Positions 27,024-36,627 of a DNA stretch of 64,000 nucleotides are shown one piece after another. The stretch covers positions 140,024 to 204,023 of the forward strand of contig NZ_PYMA01000010.1 in assembly GCF_003026495.1 (NCBI RefSeq). Reading direction: 5' to 3'. Each line of letters begins with the position of its first letter. The stretch's first letter is position 1. The stretch comes from Photobacterium sanctipauli (lineage in GTDB: Bacteria > Pseudomonadota > Gammaproteobacteria > Enterobacterales > Vibrionaceae). Below the pieces are notes generated by a model. That model had not been told where the DNA came from and did not search any database. It saw only the letters and a list, made by a program, of their open reading frames with translations. A program made the translations under genes and the position numbers.

Positions 27024-27393
27024 ATTGATTTCATATCCCTTTGGCAATCGCGCTATGTTACCAAATTCCGTTCCATTTGTTGATTTTTGACAGGATGTGC
27101 ACAAAAAACTAGCCTAACGCGTTATAATGCAACCACTAATTTTGCTTTATAAGCGCAGAAAAATCGCGCACTATTATTGAGAAATAATTTTTTCAGTTCG
27201 GGGAACTTTGCCATCGTGCCCGGGTCTTAAATAGTGCTCACGCTCATAAATTTTTATCATATTGTTTTAGTTGGGCATTAACAGGCTACATTTGTATGGC
27301 ACTCCATACTACAGTGCATATAAAAGCCCGTTTCGCATTTGGCTAAAGCGAATAAGAATGACAAGGGCAATAGACATAGGAGTACACGCTCGA
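27024..27393. other. Divergent nadB-rpoE regulatory region
   Basis: 370 bases without a gene. The rpoE side holds the sigma-E promoter at 27202-27229 and a long leader. The nadB side is AT-rich without a motif I can name. An open frame runs through from 27271 in frame with rpoE but is not conserved-looking. Confidence 0.6.
27202..27229 (+). promoter_or_regulatory. Sigma-E promoter of rpoE
   Basis: GGAACTT (27202-27208), 16 bases, then TCTTA (27225-27229) fits the sigma-E consensus (GGAACTT, 15-17 bases, TCnnA). It lies about 165 bases ahead of rpoE, where the autoregulated promoter is expected. Confidence 0.75.
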
Positions 27394-27972
27394 ATGAGCG
27401 AGCAGCAAACTGATCAGGTATTAATCGAGCGAGTACAGCGAGGAGACAAGCAGGCATTTAATTTGCTGGTGGTGAAGTACCAAAACAAGGTATGCAACTT
27501 GGTAGCAAGATATGTCAGCAATTCCGGTGACGTACCGGATGTCGCTCAGGAAGCATTTATCAAAGCGTATCGGGCATTGCCTACTTTCCGAGGGGAAAGT
27601 GCGTTTTATACATGGTTGTACCGTATTGCTGTTAATACAGCGAAAAACTACTTGGTTGCCCAGGGGCGCCGCCCGCCAGCGTCAGATGTCGATGCGGAAG
27701 AGGCGGAATACTACGAGAGTGGTAATGCGTTGAAAGAAATTTCGAACCCTGAGAACCAAATGTTGTCTGATGAATTAAGACAGGTTGTCTTTAGTACCAT
27801 CGAAGGATTACCGGACGATCTTAAAACTGCGATCACCTTACGCGAGCTGGAAGGCTTAAGCTATGAAGAAATTGCAGAAGTCATGGGATGCCCGGTCGGT
27901 ACAGTAAGATCTCGAATTTTCCGTGCGCGGGAGGCGGTTGAAAAACGCATCCGTCCTCTTACGCAACGTTAG
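27394..27972 (+). CDS. rpoE: RNA polymerase sigma-E factor
   Basis: Extracytoplasmic-function sigma factor for envelope stress. From ATG 27394 (AGGAGT ahead) it has 192 residues, starting MSEQQTDQVLIERVQRGD. Region 2 includes DVAQEAFIKAYRALPTFRGES and FYTWLYRIAVNTAKNYL; region 4 has LSYEEIAEVMGCPVGTVRSRI. It is followed by its anti-sigma and regulators rseA, rseB and rseC, and preceded by its own sigma-E promoter. Confidence 0.97.
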   Translation: MSEQQTDQVLIERVQRGDKQAFNLLVVKYQNKVCNLVARYVSNSGDVPDVAQEAFIKAYRALPTFRGESAFYTWLYRIAVNTAKNYLVAQGRRPPASDVDAEEAEYYESGNALKEISNPENQMLSDELRQVVFSTIEGLPDDLKTAITLRELEGLSYEEIAEVMGCPVGTVRSRIFRAREAVEKRIRPLTQR

Positions 27973-27995
27973 TGTTAAGCCAAACGGTGAAAAAG

Positions 27996-28670
27996 ATGGC
28001 TGATAGAGAAAAAATTTCGGCATTATTAGATGGCGAAGAGCTGGATCAGAGCATTGTAAATGCATTGGCTGTTGATGATGACAGCCAGCAAACCTGGCAG
28101 AACTTCAACCTTATCGGTGATGTGATGCGTGGGGATGCACCGCAAAACAAGGATTGGGACATTGCGGCAAAGGTAGCACTGGCACTGGAAGATGAACCAG
28201 CCCACACTGGTTTGACGGAGTCAGTTGAAGAACCTGCTCCTGTGGTACAAATAGCCACTGCCCGAGAGGCGCGTGTCGAGGAAGCACAGCCAACACCGCA
28301 ACAGGCCAAGCGTACATTGCCTGCTTGGTTGACCCAATTTGGACAGGTTGCAACCGCAGCTTGTGTTTCTTTAGCGGTGATTGTCGGTGTTCAGCAGTAC
28401 AACGGTGGGGCGGGTGATGACGGAGCAACAGCCGTTGCGACCGATAGCCAGCTACCCGTATTGGAAACCATTCCGTTTGCCGGTACCGCCGAGCCTGTGA
28501 GCCTAACCCGTGATTCTGTGCGCTCTGGCACCCGCCATGCCGCACCTAGCGAAGAGCAGGTTATGGAACAACGTCGCCGTATTAATGCGATGCTTCAAGA
28601 TTACGAACTACAGCTGCGTTTGAACGCGGAAGATGGTTCTATCGACCGTACAATGCTTGAAGTGAACTAA
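27996..28670 (+). CDS. rseA: Sigma-E anti-sigma factor RseA
   Basis: Inner-membrane protein that holds sigma-E until DegS and RseP cut it. 224 residues from ATG 27996: cytoplasmic anti-sigma domain (MADREKISALLDGEELD), Gln/Pro/Glu linker, one membrane helix VATAACVSLAVIVGVQQY near residues 117-134 and a periplasmic C-terminal part. GTG codons at 27972 and 27987 are in-frame alternatives but the family start is MAD(R/K)EK. It lies 23 bases after rpoE. Confidence 0.95.
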   Translation: MADREKISALLDGEELDQSIVNALAVDDDSQQTWQNFNLIGDVMRGDAPQNKDWDIAAKVALALEDEPAHTGLTESVEEPAPVVQIATAREARVEEAQPTPQQAKRTLPAWLTQFGQVATAACVSLAVIVGVQQYNGGAGDDGATAVATDSQLPVLETIPFAGTAEPVSLTRDSVRSGTRHAAPSEEQVMEQRRRINAMLQDYELQLRLNAEDGSIDRTMLEVN

Positions 28671-28684
28671 ACGATGGCAGTTAA

Positions 28685-29662
28685 ATGAAGAAGATTCTGG
28701 TCGGTGTAATGACACTGGTCAGCCTCGCGATGCCATTGCAAGCCTCTGCAGAAGAGCCTGTTTCTTCCGCCGAGGCTTTGTTGCATCAAATGGGTGAGGC
28801 TAGCCGCGAGCTCAGCTATGAGCTGTCGTACATCCTAATCAAGAAAAATAGTATCGAACCCCTGCGTTACCGCCATGCAATCGAAGATGGCGAGACTTAT
28901 GCACACCTAGTTTATTTGAGCGGGCCTCCTCGTGAGGTGATTCAGCGTGGCAACGAAGTGAGCTATTTCGAGCCTGGCCTAGACCCGTTTACCATCGACA
29001 GCAACAAGATGGTCGCGCCGCTGCCGCCAATCATGAAAACCGACATCGATGAGTTGGCCAAGTATTACGACTTTATTCCGATGGGCCGTGCCCGCGAAGC
29101 CGGGGTGGCATCGGATGTCGTACGTATCGCGCCGAAAGACGGTGCGCGCTATTCCTACCTGCTTTGGATTGATACCCGTAGCAAGCTGGTACTGAGGGCT
29201 GATTTGCTCGATCGTGACGGCGAGCCGCTAGAGCAGTACCGGGCCGTTTCTTATGTGATTAACCCCAAGGTGGGCGAAGTACTGAAAAGCTTGGAAAGTG
29301 TCGAGCTGCCTGCCGTGGTCCAGTTGCCGCCGCAGCCTCAGGCTGAGCTAAACTGGCAGGTGAACTGGCTGCCGCAAGGGTTTGAATCGGTGTCGAAGAA
29401 CCGCCACCGCCTGATGATGACTGAGCGACCGGTGGAAAGCAAAATGTACAGTGATGGCCTGTTCAGCTTTTCGATTTACGTCTCTGCGTCAGATAGCTAC
29501 ACGGTGCGGGAGCAGCTGGTTCGCCAAGGTCGCCGAACATTGCACAGTTATATGCTCAATGATAAAGAAGTGACGGTTGTCGGTGATATTCCGCCGGCGA
29601 CGGCACGTCGCATCGCTGAATCTGTGGTCTTTGCCAATGTGGCCGGAGAAAGCGGGCAATGA
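28685..29662 (+). CDS. rseB: Sigma-E regulatory protein RseB
   Basis: Periplasmic protein that shields RseA from DegS and senses mislocalised lipopolysaccharide. 325 residues with a Sec signal peptide (MKKILVGVMTLVSLAMPLQA, cleavage near residue 22) and the MucB/RseB two-domain body, with the conserved LSYELSYILIKKNSIEPLRYRH region early on. It starts 14 bases after rseA and overlaps rseC by 4 bases. Confidence 0.95.
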   Translation: MKKILVGVMTLVSLAMPLQASAEEPVSSAEALLHQMGEASRELSYELSYILIKKNSIEPLRYRHAIEDGETYAHLVYLSGPPREVIQRGNEVSYFEPGLDPFTIDSNKMVAPLPPIMKTDIDELAKYYDFIPMGRAREAGVASDVVRIAPKDGARYSYLLWIDTRSKLVLRADLLDRDGEPLEQYRAVSYVINPKVGEVLKSLESVELPAVVQLPPQPQAELNWQVNWLPQGFESVSKNRHRLMMTERPVESKMYSDGLFSFSIYVSASDSYTVREQLVRQGRRTLHSYMLNDKEVTVVGDIPPATARRIAESVVFANVAGESGQ

Positions 29663-30156
29663 TGCGCTCCCTTGCCACGGTGGTGGCGGTAGGCAATAAC
29701 GAGCTTACCGTCAGCTGCCAGCAGCAAACCTCGTGCGGCAGTTGCGCGGCGCAAAATAGTTGCGGCACCGGTATTGTCACTAAGGCAATACCCGGTCGCA
29801 GCCATCTGGTTAAAATTGCGACCCAAATTCCTGCCAAGGTGGGGGATGTGGTTGAAATCGGCCTGTCGGAACGGAGCATGCTGCACTCTGCAGTGCTGGT
29901 TTATGTGCTGCCTTTGCTATTCTTAGTGGTGGGCGCAGCACTGGGGCAGTGGTGGTTTGTCAGTATTTCCGGGGGAAGCGAGCTGGGTGTTATCGTCACT
30001 TCGCTGGTGAGCGGCGGTGTTGGTTTGCTGCTTGCCCGGCGTCTCGCAGCCCGTTTGGAAGGAAATTTAGCGTATAAACCCAACCTTATCCGGGTGCTTG
30101 GTAGTCCTATTTCAGCTGATCAAGTGATAAATGGCGCATCGAAAGATAGCGACTAG
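29659..30156 (+). CDS. rseC: Sigma-E regulatory protein RseC
   Basis: 165-residue inner-membrane protein of the RseC/MucC family. The N-terminal cytoplasmic part has Cys at 20, 26, 29 and 35 (SCQQQTSCGSCAAQNSCGTG), a likely redox or Fe-S site; two membrane helices follow (VLVYVLPLLFLVVGAALG and VIVTSLVSGGVGLLLARRLA). In E. coli it modulates sigma-E and is linked to SoxR reduction. ATGA overlap with rseB. Confidence 0.93.
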   Translation: MMRSLATVVAVGNNELTVSCQQQTSCGSCAAQNSCGTGIVTKAIPGRSHLVKIATQIPAKVGDVVEIGLSERSMLHSAVLVYVLPLLFLVVGAALGQWWFVSISGGSELGVIVTSLVSGGVGLLLARRLAARLEGNLAYKPNLIRVLGSPISADQVINGASKDSD

Positions 30157-30234
30157 CGGCGAAATTCGGTAGAATCCGTCAACTTGATCGTTTGATCCCA
30201 TTCATTTTTAATCACGAGTTAGTCACGCCAATTC

Positions 30235-32031
30235 ATGAAGCACATTCGTAACTTTTCGATTATTGCACATATCGACCATGGTAAGTCGACCTTATCCGAC
30301 CGTCTAATCCAAGTCTGTGGCGGCCTTTCCGATCGTGAAATGGCAGCACAGGTTCTGGATTCCATGGATCTTGAACGCGAACGCGGTATCACCATTAAAG
30401 CCCAGAGCGTGACGCTCGACTATCAGGCTAAAGATGGTGAGACTTATCAGCTGAACTTTATCGACACCCCGGGACACGTTGACTTCTCATACGAAGTATC
30501 ACGTTCGCTGGCGGCCTGTGAAGGTGCGCTTTTGGTTGTCGATGCAGGCCAGGGTGTAGAAGCCCAGACGCTTGCGAACTGTTACACCGCCATCGAGATG
30601 GATCTGGAAGTGGTGCCAATCTTGAACAAGATTGACCTGCCAGCAGCCGATCCTGAGCGCGTAGCAGAAGAAATTGAAGAAATTGTTGGTATCGATGCCC
30701 TGGAAGCCACTCGCTGTTCAGCGAAAACCGGTTTGGGTGTTGAAGATGTACTAGAAAACATCGTATCAGCAATTCCAGCACCGGAGGGTGATCCTGAAGC
30801 ACCGCTACAGGCACTGATCATCGATTCTTGGTTCGACAACTACCTAGGTGTTGTTTCTTTGGTACGTATCAAAAACGGCGTACTGAAGAAGAACGACAAG
30901 ATCAAGGTAATGAGTACCGACCAGGTTTGGGGTGTTGACCGTATCGGTATCTTCACACCTAAGCAGATCGATACCGACATCCTGCGTACCGGCGAGGTAG
31001 GTTGGGTTGTATGTGGTATTAAAGACATCCTGGGTGCGCCAGTTGGTGATACCTTGACCCACGCCAAGCACGGCAGCGAAATAGCGCTACCGGGTTTCCA
31101 GAAAGTGAAACCACAGGTATACGCGGGTCTGTTCCCTGTATCGTCAGACGACTACGAGAACTTCCGTGATGCACTGGGCAAGTTGAGCCTGAACGATGCT
31201 TCGCTATTCTACGAGCCAGAAAGCTCGGCGGCACTGGGCTTTGGTTTCCGCTGTGGCTTCCTAGGCATGCTGCACATGGAGATCATCCAAGAGCGCCTAG
31301 AGCGTGAGTACAACTTGGATCTGATCACCACGGCGCCGACCGTAGTGTACGAAGTGAAGAAAACCGACGGTACCCAGATTTACGTTGATAGCCCGTCGAA
31401 GCTACCGGCGGTGAACGACATCGAAGTGGTTGGTGAGCCAATTGCTCGTTGTAACATCCTGGTGCCAAGTGATTACCTAGGTAACGTGATCACCTTGTGT
31501 ATCGAGAAACGTGGTGTTCAGGTAGACATGGTCTACCACGGCAACCAAGTTGCGTTGACCTACGATATCCCGATGTCCGAAGTGGTATTGGATTTCTTCG
31601 ACCGCCTGAAATCAACGTCACGTGGCTACGCGTCGCTTGATTACAACTTCCAGCGCTACGAAGAGTCTGACATGGTACGTGTTGATATCCTGCTGAACGG
31701 CGACCGCGTCGATGCACTGGCTATCATTACCCACAAGGACAACGCACAGTACCGCGGCCGTGATCTGGTTGAGAAGATGAAGGAATTCATTCCACGTCAG
31801 ATGTTCGACATCGCGATCCAGGCTGCTATCGGTAACCACATCATCGCACGTTCAACCGTGAAGCAGCTGCGTAAGAACGTAATTGCCAAGTGTTACGGTG
31901 GTGACGTGAGCCGTAAGAAGAAACTGCTACAGAAGCAGAAAGAAGGTAAGAAGCGTATGAAGCAGATCGGTAACGTCGAACTGCCTCAAGAAGCGTTCTT
32001 GGCAATTCTGCACGTAGGTAAAGATAAGTAA
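30235..32031 (+). CDS. lepA: Elongation factor 4
   Basis: Ribosome-bound GTPase. 598 residues: G1 motif [14 protein letters not shown] at 11-24, G2/G3 with DTPGHVDF near 77-84, G4 NKID near 131, then EF-G-like domains and the LepA-specific C-terminal domain ([20 protein letters not shown] near 560). It lies 78 bases after rseC and before lepB, the conserved order. Confidence 0.97.
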   Translation: MKHIRNFSIIAHIDHGKSTLSDRLIQVCGGLSDREMAAQVLDSMDLERERGITIKAQSVTLDYQAKDGETYQLNFIDTPGHVDFSYEVSRSLAACEGALLVVDAGQGVEAQTLANCYTAIEMDLEVVPILNKIDLPAADPERVAEEIEEIVGIDALEATRCSAKTGLGVEDVLENIVSAIPAPEGDPEAPLQALIIDSWFDNYLGVVSLVRIKNGVLKKNDKIKVMSTDQVWGVDRIGIFTPKQIDTDILRTGEVGWVVCGIKDILGAPVGDTLTHAKHGSEIALPGFQKVKPQVYAGLFPVSSDDYENFRDALGKLSLNDASLFYEPESSAALGFGFRCGFLGMLHMEIIQERLEREYNLDLITTAPTVVYEVKKTDGTQIYVDSPSKLPAVNDIEVVGEPIARCNILVPSDYLGNVITLCIEKRGVQVDMVYHGNQVALTYDIPMSEVVLDFFDRLKSTSRGYASLDYNFQRYEESDMVRVDILLNGDRVDALAIITHKDNAQYRGRDLVEKMKEFIPRQMFDIAIQAAIGNHIIARSTVKQLRKNVIAKCYGGDVSRKKKLLQKQKEGKKRMKQIGNVELPQEAFLAILHVGKDK

Positions 32032-32115
32032 TAACGAGTTTACTCAATGCCTTACCTAGCCGCAGGTACCAGCGTGATGCAACGTGCCGGGCTGGCGGGT
32101 TTAAGGTAATGAGCG

Positions 32116-32140
32116 ATGCAGCAAGGATCCCTTGCTGCAT
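32116..32140. repeat. Perfect 11-bp stem-loop between lepA and lepB
   Basis: ATGCAGCAAGG-ATC-CCTTGCTGCAT with no T-run, 24 bases ahead of the lepB start. It could be an RNase III site or a structure that tunes lepB translation; a terminator is unlikely. Confidence 0.7.
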
Positions 32141-32163
32141 TGTTACATTTAGTAGGGAATATG

Positions 32164-33063
32164 ATGGCTAATACTTTTTCGCTAATCCTTGTTCTGGCCA
32201 CCTTGGTCACGGGGATCATTTGGGCACTGGATAAATTTGTCTGGGCGCCAAAACGTCAATTGAAAATTGAAGCTGCGGCGGCAAATGCTGGCGATCAAGT
32301 GGATGCAGAAACCCTACAGGCCGTGGCACCGCAACCGAGCTGGGTCGAATCGACCAGTTCGATGTTTCCGGTGATCGCGCTCATTATGGTATTTCGCTCA
32401 TTTATTTATGAGCCGTTCCAGATCCCATCCGGTTCGATGATGCCGACATTGCTGGTCGGTGACTTCATCCTGGTTGAGAAATTCGCCTATGGTCTGAAAG
32501 ACCCTGTGTTCCGCACCCAAATGGTGGAAACAGGCAAACCAGAGCGTGGCGATGTCGTGGTATTTAAGTTCCCACCTCAACCTAAAATTGACTATATCAA
32601 GCGTGTTGTTGGTATGCCTGGCGATACTGTTCGCTACAGCGCCCACAAGCAACTGTGTGTGGCACCGAAAGGCTCGGTAGAGTGTAAGCCTGTACCACTA
32701 ACAGACATGACCGACAGTGAGTTTACTGAAGGCATGACACGCCTAGTGCAATTCAACGAGAAAATTGGCGAGCAAGAACACCAGATCTTGGTTCACCCGC
32801 TTAAGCGCGACCGTACTCTGGCTTACCAGCCACGCCCTGGCGTAAGTGAGTGGGTAGTGCCTGAGGGGCAATATTTCGTTATGGGTGATAACCGCGACAA
32901 CAGTGCAGACAGCCGTTACTGGGGCTTCGTACCTGAAGCTAACCTAGTGGGCAAGGCGGTCGGGATCTGGATCAGCTTTGAGTTTGAACGAGGTGCTGAT
33001 AGTGCACTTCCATCTTGGATTCCTACCGGTGTGCGCTTTAGCCGCATCGGTGGCATAAACTGA
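32164..33063 (+). CDS. lepB: Signal peptidase I
   Basis: Membrane serine protease that cuts Sec and Tat signal peptides. From ATG 32164 it has 299 residues ([10 protein letters not shown]); ATG 32161 is the alternative. TM1 at 5-22, TM2 [18 protein letters not shown] near 65-82, catalytic Ser in PSGSMMPTL near 90, catalytic Lys in [12 protein letters not shown] near 145, and the [14 protein letters not shown] box near 245. It follows lepA and lies 10 bases before rnc. Confidence 0.96.
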   Translation: MANTFSLILVLATLVTGIIWALDKFVWAPKRQLKIEAAAANAGDQVDAETLQAVAPQPSWVESTSSMFPVIALIMVFRSFIYEPFQIPSGSMMPTLLVGDFILVEKFAYGLKDPVFRTQMVETGKPERGDVVVFKFPPQPKIDYIKRVVGMPGDTVRYSAHKQLCVAPKGSVECKPVPLTDMTDSEFTEGMTRLVQFNEKIGEQEHQILVHPLKRDRTLAYQPRPGVSEWVVPEGQYFVMGDNRDNSADSRYWGFVPEANLVGKAVGIWISFEFERGADSALPSWIPTGVRFSRIGGIN

Positions 33064-33073
33064 TCGGGAAAAA

Positions 33074-33748
33074 ATGACCACTCCTGCAAATAGACTTCAG
33101 CGTAAGCTGGGTTACCAATTTAAGAACATTGATTTGATGACATTGGCGCTGACACACCGTAGCGCCAATGGCACGCATAACGAGCGCCTTGAGTTTCTTG
33201 GCGACTCTATCCTGAGCTTTGTGATTGCCGATGATCTTTACCATCGCTTCCCGGCTGTTGACGAAGGCGACATGAGCCGCATGCGTGCAACGCTGGTAAG
33301 GGGTAAGACGCTGGCAGAGCTGGGCCGCGAGTTCGAGCTGGGCGACCACTTGTTGCTTGGCCCTGGCGAGCTAAAGAGCGGTGGTTTCCGCCGCGATTCC
33401 ATTCTGGCTGACTGCGTGGAAGCGATTATCGGTGCTATCTACCTTGATAGCGATATCGAAAACGTGCGCGGTATCGTGTTGCGCTGGTACCAGTCTCGCC
33501 TAGAGACCATCCAGCCGGGCATCAACCAGAAAGATCCTAAGACGCGCCTGCAGGAGTGCCTGCAAGGACGTCGTTTGCCGCTACCAGCGTATACTGTTAC
33601 TAAGGTACATGGCGAAGCTCACAATCAAGAGTTCACCGTACAGTGTGAAGTGACAGGCTTGGATAAGCCTGTTATCGGTAAAGGCGGCAGTCGGCGCAAG
33701 GCAGAGCAGGCAGCAGCAGAAATTGCGCTTAAGCAGTTGGAATCATGA
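33074..33748 (+). CDS. rnc: Ribonuclease III
   Basis: Double-strand RNA endonuclease for rRNA and mRNA processing. 224 residues: catalytic signature [16 protein letters not shown] near 37-52 and a C-terminal dsRBD ([32 protein letters not shown]). It overlaps era by 4 bases, and E. coli rnc-era is autoregulated by RNase III cleavage of the leader; here the 10-base lepB-rnc gap leaves no room for such a leader. Confidence 0.97.
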   Translation: MTTPANRLQRKLGYQFKNIDLMTLALTHRSANGTHNERLEFLGDSILSFVIADDLYHRFPAVDEGDMSRMRATLVRGKTLAELGREFELGDHLLLGPGELKSGGFRRDSILADCVEAIIGAIYLDSDIENVRGIVLRWYQSRLETIQPGINQKDPKTRLQECLQGRRLPLPAYTVTKVHGEAHNQEFTVQCEVTGLDKPVIGKGGSRRKAEQAAAEIALKQLES

Positions 33749-34650
33749 CAGATAAGCAACATTGCGGCTTTATTGCCATCGTTGGCCGACCAAACGTCGG
33801 TAAGTCGACCCTTTTGAACCGCCTTGTCGGCCAGAAGCTATCGATCACCTCGCGTAAGCCACAGACGACGCGCCACCGTATCATGGGTGTCGACACCCGT
33901 GACGGCTACCAGGCGGTATACGTGGATACCCCGGGGCTGCACATCGAGGAAAAGCGTACGATTAACCGCTTGATGAACCGTGCCGCGAGCAGCTCGCTGA
34001 CGGATGTCGAGTTAGTATTGTTCCTGGTGGACGGCACCATGTGGACCAATGATGACGAAATGGTACTGAACAAGCTGGCCAAGAGCGGCCTGCCAACCGT
34101 ACTTTTGGTCAACAAGGTCGATAACGTGAAAGACAAGCACGAGCTGTTCCCGCACCTGCAAGAGCTATCGAGCAAGATGGAGTTTGTTGATGTGGTTCCG
34201 GTATCGGCGAAGCACGGCACCAATGTTGATGCGGTCGAGAAGATCGTTCGCGACCACTTGCCTGAAGCTGAGTACTACTTCCCGGAAGAGTACGTCACCG
34301 ACCGCTCACAGCGTTTCATGGCATCGGAAATTATCCGTGAGAAGCTAATGCGCTTCACCGGTGATGAGTTGCCGTATTCGGTTACGGTTGAAATCGAGCG
34401 TTTCGACTACAACCCGGATACCGACGGCTTCGATATCAATGGCCTGATTCTGGTTGAGCGTAAAGGCCAGAAGAAGATGGTTATCGGTAAGGGCGGCGAC
34501 AAGATCAAAGTGATCGGCCGTGAAGCCCGTATCGATATGGAAGACCTGTTCGAGCGCAAAGTTTACCTAGAGCTTTGGGTGAAAGTGAAATCAGGTTGGG
34601 CTGATGATGAGCGAGCGTTGCGTAGCCTAGGCTATATCGACGATTTATAA
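33745..34650 (+). CDS. era: GTPase Era
   Basis: Ribosome-assembly GTPase that binds 16S rRNA. 301 residues: G1 [14 protein letters not shown] at about 14-27, G3 DTPG near 61, G4 NKVD near 123, and a C-terminal KH domain with [22 protein letters not shown] overlap with rnc; 8 bases before recO. Confidence 0.97.
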   Translation: MTDKQHCGFIAIVGRPNVGKSTLLNRLVGQKLSITSRKPQTTRHRIMGVDTRDGYQAVYVDTPGLHIEEKRTINRLMNRAASSSLTDVELVLFLVDGTMWTNDDEMVLNKLAKSGLPTVLLVNKVDNVKDKHELFPHLQELSSKMEFVDVVPVSAKHGTNVDAVEKIVRDHLPEAEYYFPEEYVTDRSQRFMASEIIREKLMRFTGDELPYSVTVEIERFDYNPDTDGFDINGLILVERKGQKKMVIGKGGDKIKVIGREARIDMEDLFERKVYLELWVKVKSGWADDERALRSLGYIDDL

Positions 34651-34658
34651 GGGCTGTA

Positions 34659-35369
34659 ATGGAAGGGCTTCAGCGTTGTTTTGTCCTCCATACTCGTCCC
34701 TACAGTGAGACGAGCCTGATCCTTGATGTATTCAGTGAGGATGCAGGCCGTATCACTTTGCTATCGAAGGGAGCGCGGCGCAAGCGCTCCAATCTCAAAG
34801 GCGCCCTCCAGCCTTTTACCCCCCTTTTCATGAAATGGTCCGGCAAAGGCAGCATGCCCGTGCTGACCCACGCAGAACCCATCAGTATCGGCTTGCCGAT
34901 GCGCAGTTATATCTTGTACTCGGCCATGTACGTCAACGAGCTGTTGGCGCGGGTGCTCGAGACCAATACCCCTTACCCTGTGTTGTTTCTGGATTACCTG
35001 AATGTGCTGCGCGAGTTGGCGCAAGCGGATAACCCAGAGCCGGCATTGCGGCGGTTTGAGTTGGCATTGTTGCAACACCTCGGCTATGGCATTGATTTTC
35101 TTCACTGTGCCGGCAGCGGGTTGCCTGTCGATGATACGATGACCTACAACTACCGCGAGCAACGTGGCTTTATCGCGTCGATGAAAATTGGCCAACTGAC
35201 CTTTACTGGTGAGCAGCTGAAGGCGATTGCCGCGCGGCGATTTGAAACCCCTGATCAACTTCGGGCAGCGAAGCGCTTTACACGTATAGCCCTAAAGCCG
35301 TATCTTGGCGGAAAACCATTAAAAAGCAGGGAATTGTTTATCCCTAGAGGAAGGAGTACCGGAAAATGA
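34659..35369 (+). CDS. recO: DNA repair protein RecO
   Basis: RecF-pathway mediator that loads RecA on SSB-coated DNA. 236 residues: an N-terminal OB fold ([25 protein letters not shown]) and helical C-terminal part. There is no four-Cys zinc finger, as in the E. coli branch. It overlaps pdxJ by 4 bases. Confidence 0.93.
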   Translation: MEGLQRCFVLHTRPYSETSLILDVFSEDAGRITLLSKGARRKRSNLKGALQPFTPLFMKWSGKGSMPVLTHAEPISIGLPMRSYILYSAMYVNELLARVLETNTPYPVLFLDYLNVLRELAQADNPEPALRRFELALLQHLGYGIDFLHCAGSGLPVDDTMTYNYREQRGFIASMKIGQLTFTGEQLKAIAARRFETPDQLRAAKRFTRIALKPYLGGKPLKSRELFIPRGRSTGK

Positions 35370-36097
35370 ACAACATCTTACTTGGCGTGAATATCGATCA
35401 CATTGCGACGTTGCGAAATGCGCGCGGTACACGCTACCCGGATCCGGTGCACGCGGCAGAAGTTGCTGAGCGCGCAGGAGCGGACGGTATTACCATCCAC
35501 CTGCGCGAAGACCGTCGCCACATTACCGATCGCGACGTGCGTATTTTGCGCGAGACTATCCAGACTCGCATGAACCTGGAAATGGCGGTGACCGACGAAA
35601 TGGTGCAGATCGCCTTGGAAACCAAGCCTGAGTTCGTTTGCCTGGTGCCGGAAAAGCGTGAAGAGCTAACTACCGAAGGCGGTCTTGATGTTGTTGGCCA
35701 GCTAGAAAAGGTGAAAGCGGCGACCAAGACGTTGTCTGAAGCGGGTATCAAGGTCTCGCTGTTCATTGATGCGGATCGCGAGCAAATCGATGCGGCAGTG
35801 GCGTGTGGCGCACCTTACATCGAACTTCATACCGGCCATTATGCCGATGCCGAGAGCGAGGAAGAGCAGCTGGACGAGCTGAAGAAAATTGCCGCAGCGG
35901 CAAGCTATGCCGACGATCAGGGTATCAAGGTCAATGCTGGCCATGGCCTGACGTACCACAACGTGAAGCCGATTGCGGCGCTGCCTGAGCTGTACGAGCT
36001 TAACATCGGCCACTCGATCATGGGCCGTGCGATGTTCGACGGCCTTAACAAAGCCGTGGCAGACATGAAGGCTGAAATGCAGGCAGCGCGCCGATAA
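35366..36097 (+). CDS. pdxJ: Pyridoxine 5'-phosphate synthase
   Basis: Condenses 3-amino-1-hydroxyacetone phosphate with deoxyxylulose 5-phosphate to make pyridoxine phosphate. 243 residues of a TIM barrel with [18 protein letters not shown] at the start, VSLFIDAD near 130 and [15 protein letters not shown] [11 protein letters not shown] near 192. It belongs to the same pathway that epd begins. Overlaps recO by 4 bases and acpS by 1. Confidence 0.96.
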   Translation: MNNILLGVNIDHIATLRNARGTRYPDPVHAAEVAERAGADGITIHLREDRRHITDRDVRILRETIQTRMNLEMAVTDEMVQIALETKPEFVCLVPEKREELTTEGGLDVVGQLEKVKAATKTLSEAGIKVSLFIDADREQIDAAVACGAPYIELHTGHYADAESEEEQLDELKKIAAAASYADDQGIKVNAGHGLTYHNVKPIAALPELYELNIGHSIMGRAMFDGLNKAVADMKAEMQAARR

Positions 36098-36477
36098 TGG
36101 CCATCTTGGGGCTAGGCACCGACATCGCCGACATTGAGCGGGTCGAGAAGGCTTATGTTCGCTCCGGTGAAGCCTTTGCCGAGCGCATTTTGTCGCCTTC
36201 TGAGCTGGCCACGTTCCAAATCCTTAAGCAAAAGTCTCGCTTCTTGGCCAAGCGGTTTGCCGTCAAGGAAGCGGGCTCAAAGGCGTTGGGCACCGGGATT
36301 GCCTGCGGGGTGACCCTGCACGATTTCACCGTGACCAACGACGAGCTGGGTAAGCCTTTGCTGACCTTGTCGGGCAAGGCGGCTGAGCTGGCGCAGGCGA
36401 TGGGGGTGAACCACGTCCACCTCACCATTGCCGACGAGAAGCGTTATGCGGTGGCGACGGTGATACTGGAAAGCTAG
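36097..36477 (+). CDS. acpS: Holo-[acyl-carrier-protein] synthase
   Basis: Transfers 4'-phosphopantetheine from CoA to acyl carrier protein. 126 residues with the magnesium-binding [14 protein letters not shown] at 5-18 and [17 protein letters not shown] near 49-65. Start codon shares one base with the pdxJ stop (TAATG). Last gene of the nine-gene run from lepA's neighbours rseC through acpS. Confidence 0.95.
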   Translation: MAILGLGTDIADIERVEKAYVRSGEAFAERILSPSELATFQILKQKSRFLAKRFAVKEAGSKALGTGIACGVTLHDFTVTNDELGKPLLTLSGKAAELAQAMGVNHVHLTIADEKRYAVATVILES

Positions 36478-36568
36478 TCACTAATCCCTTTCAGCCTTCC
36501 CTTGAAAAGGGGAGGAGCAAGAGCTTGTACCCATTGATAATCGGGGAGTAGCAATTGCTAACTTTATG

Positions 36569-36602
36569 AAAAAGGAGAGCCAATGCTCTCCTTTTTGCTT
36601 TT
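36569..36602. terminator. Convergent terminator between acpS and barA
   Basis: AAAAAGGAGAGC-CAAT-GCTCTCCTTTTT followed by GCTTTTT; serves both strands. Confidence 0.92.
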
Positions 36603-36627
36603 TCGGATTTAGACACCTATCTCAAAA

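Noticed and set aside
33064..33073. E. coli-style RNase III autoregulatory leader of rnc
   Set aside because: The lepB-rnc gap is 10 bases, too short for the stem.
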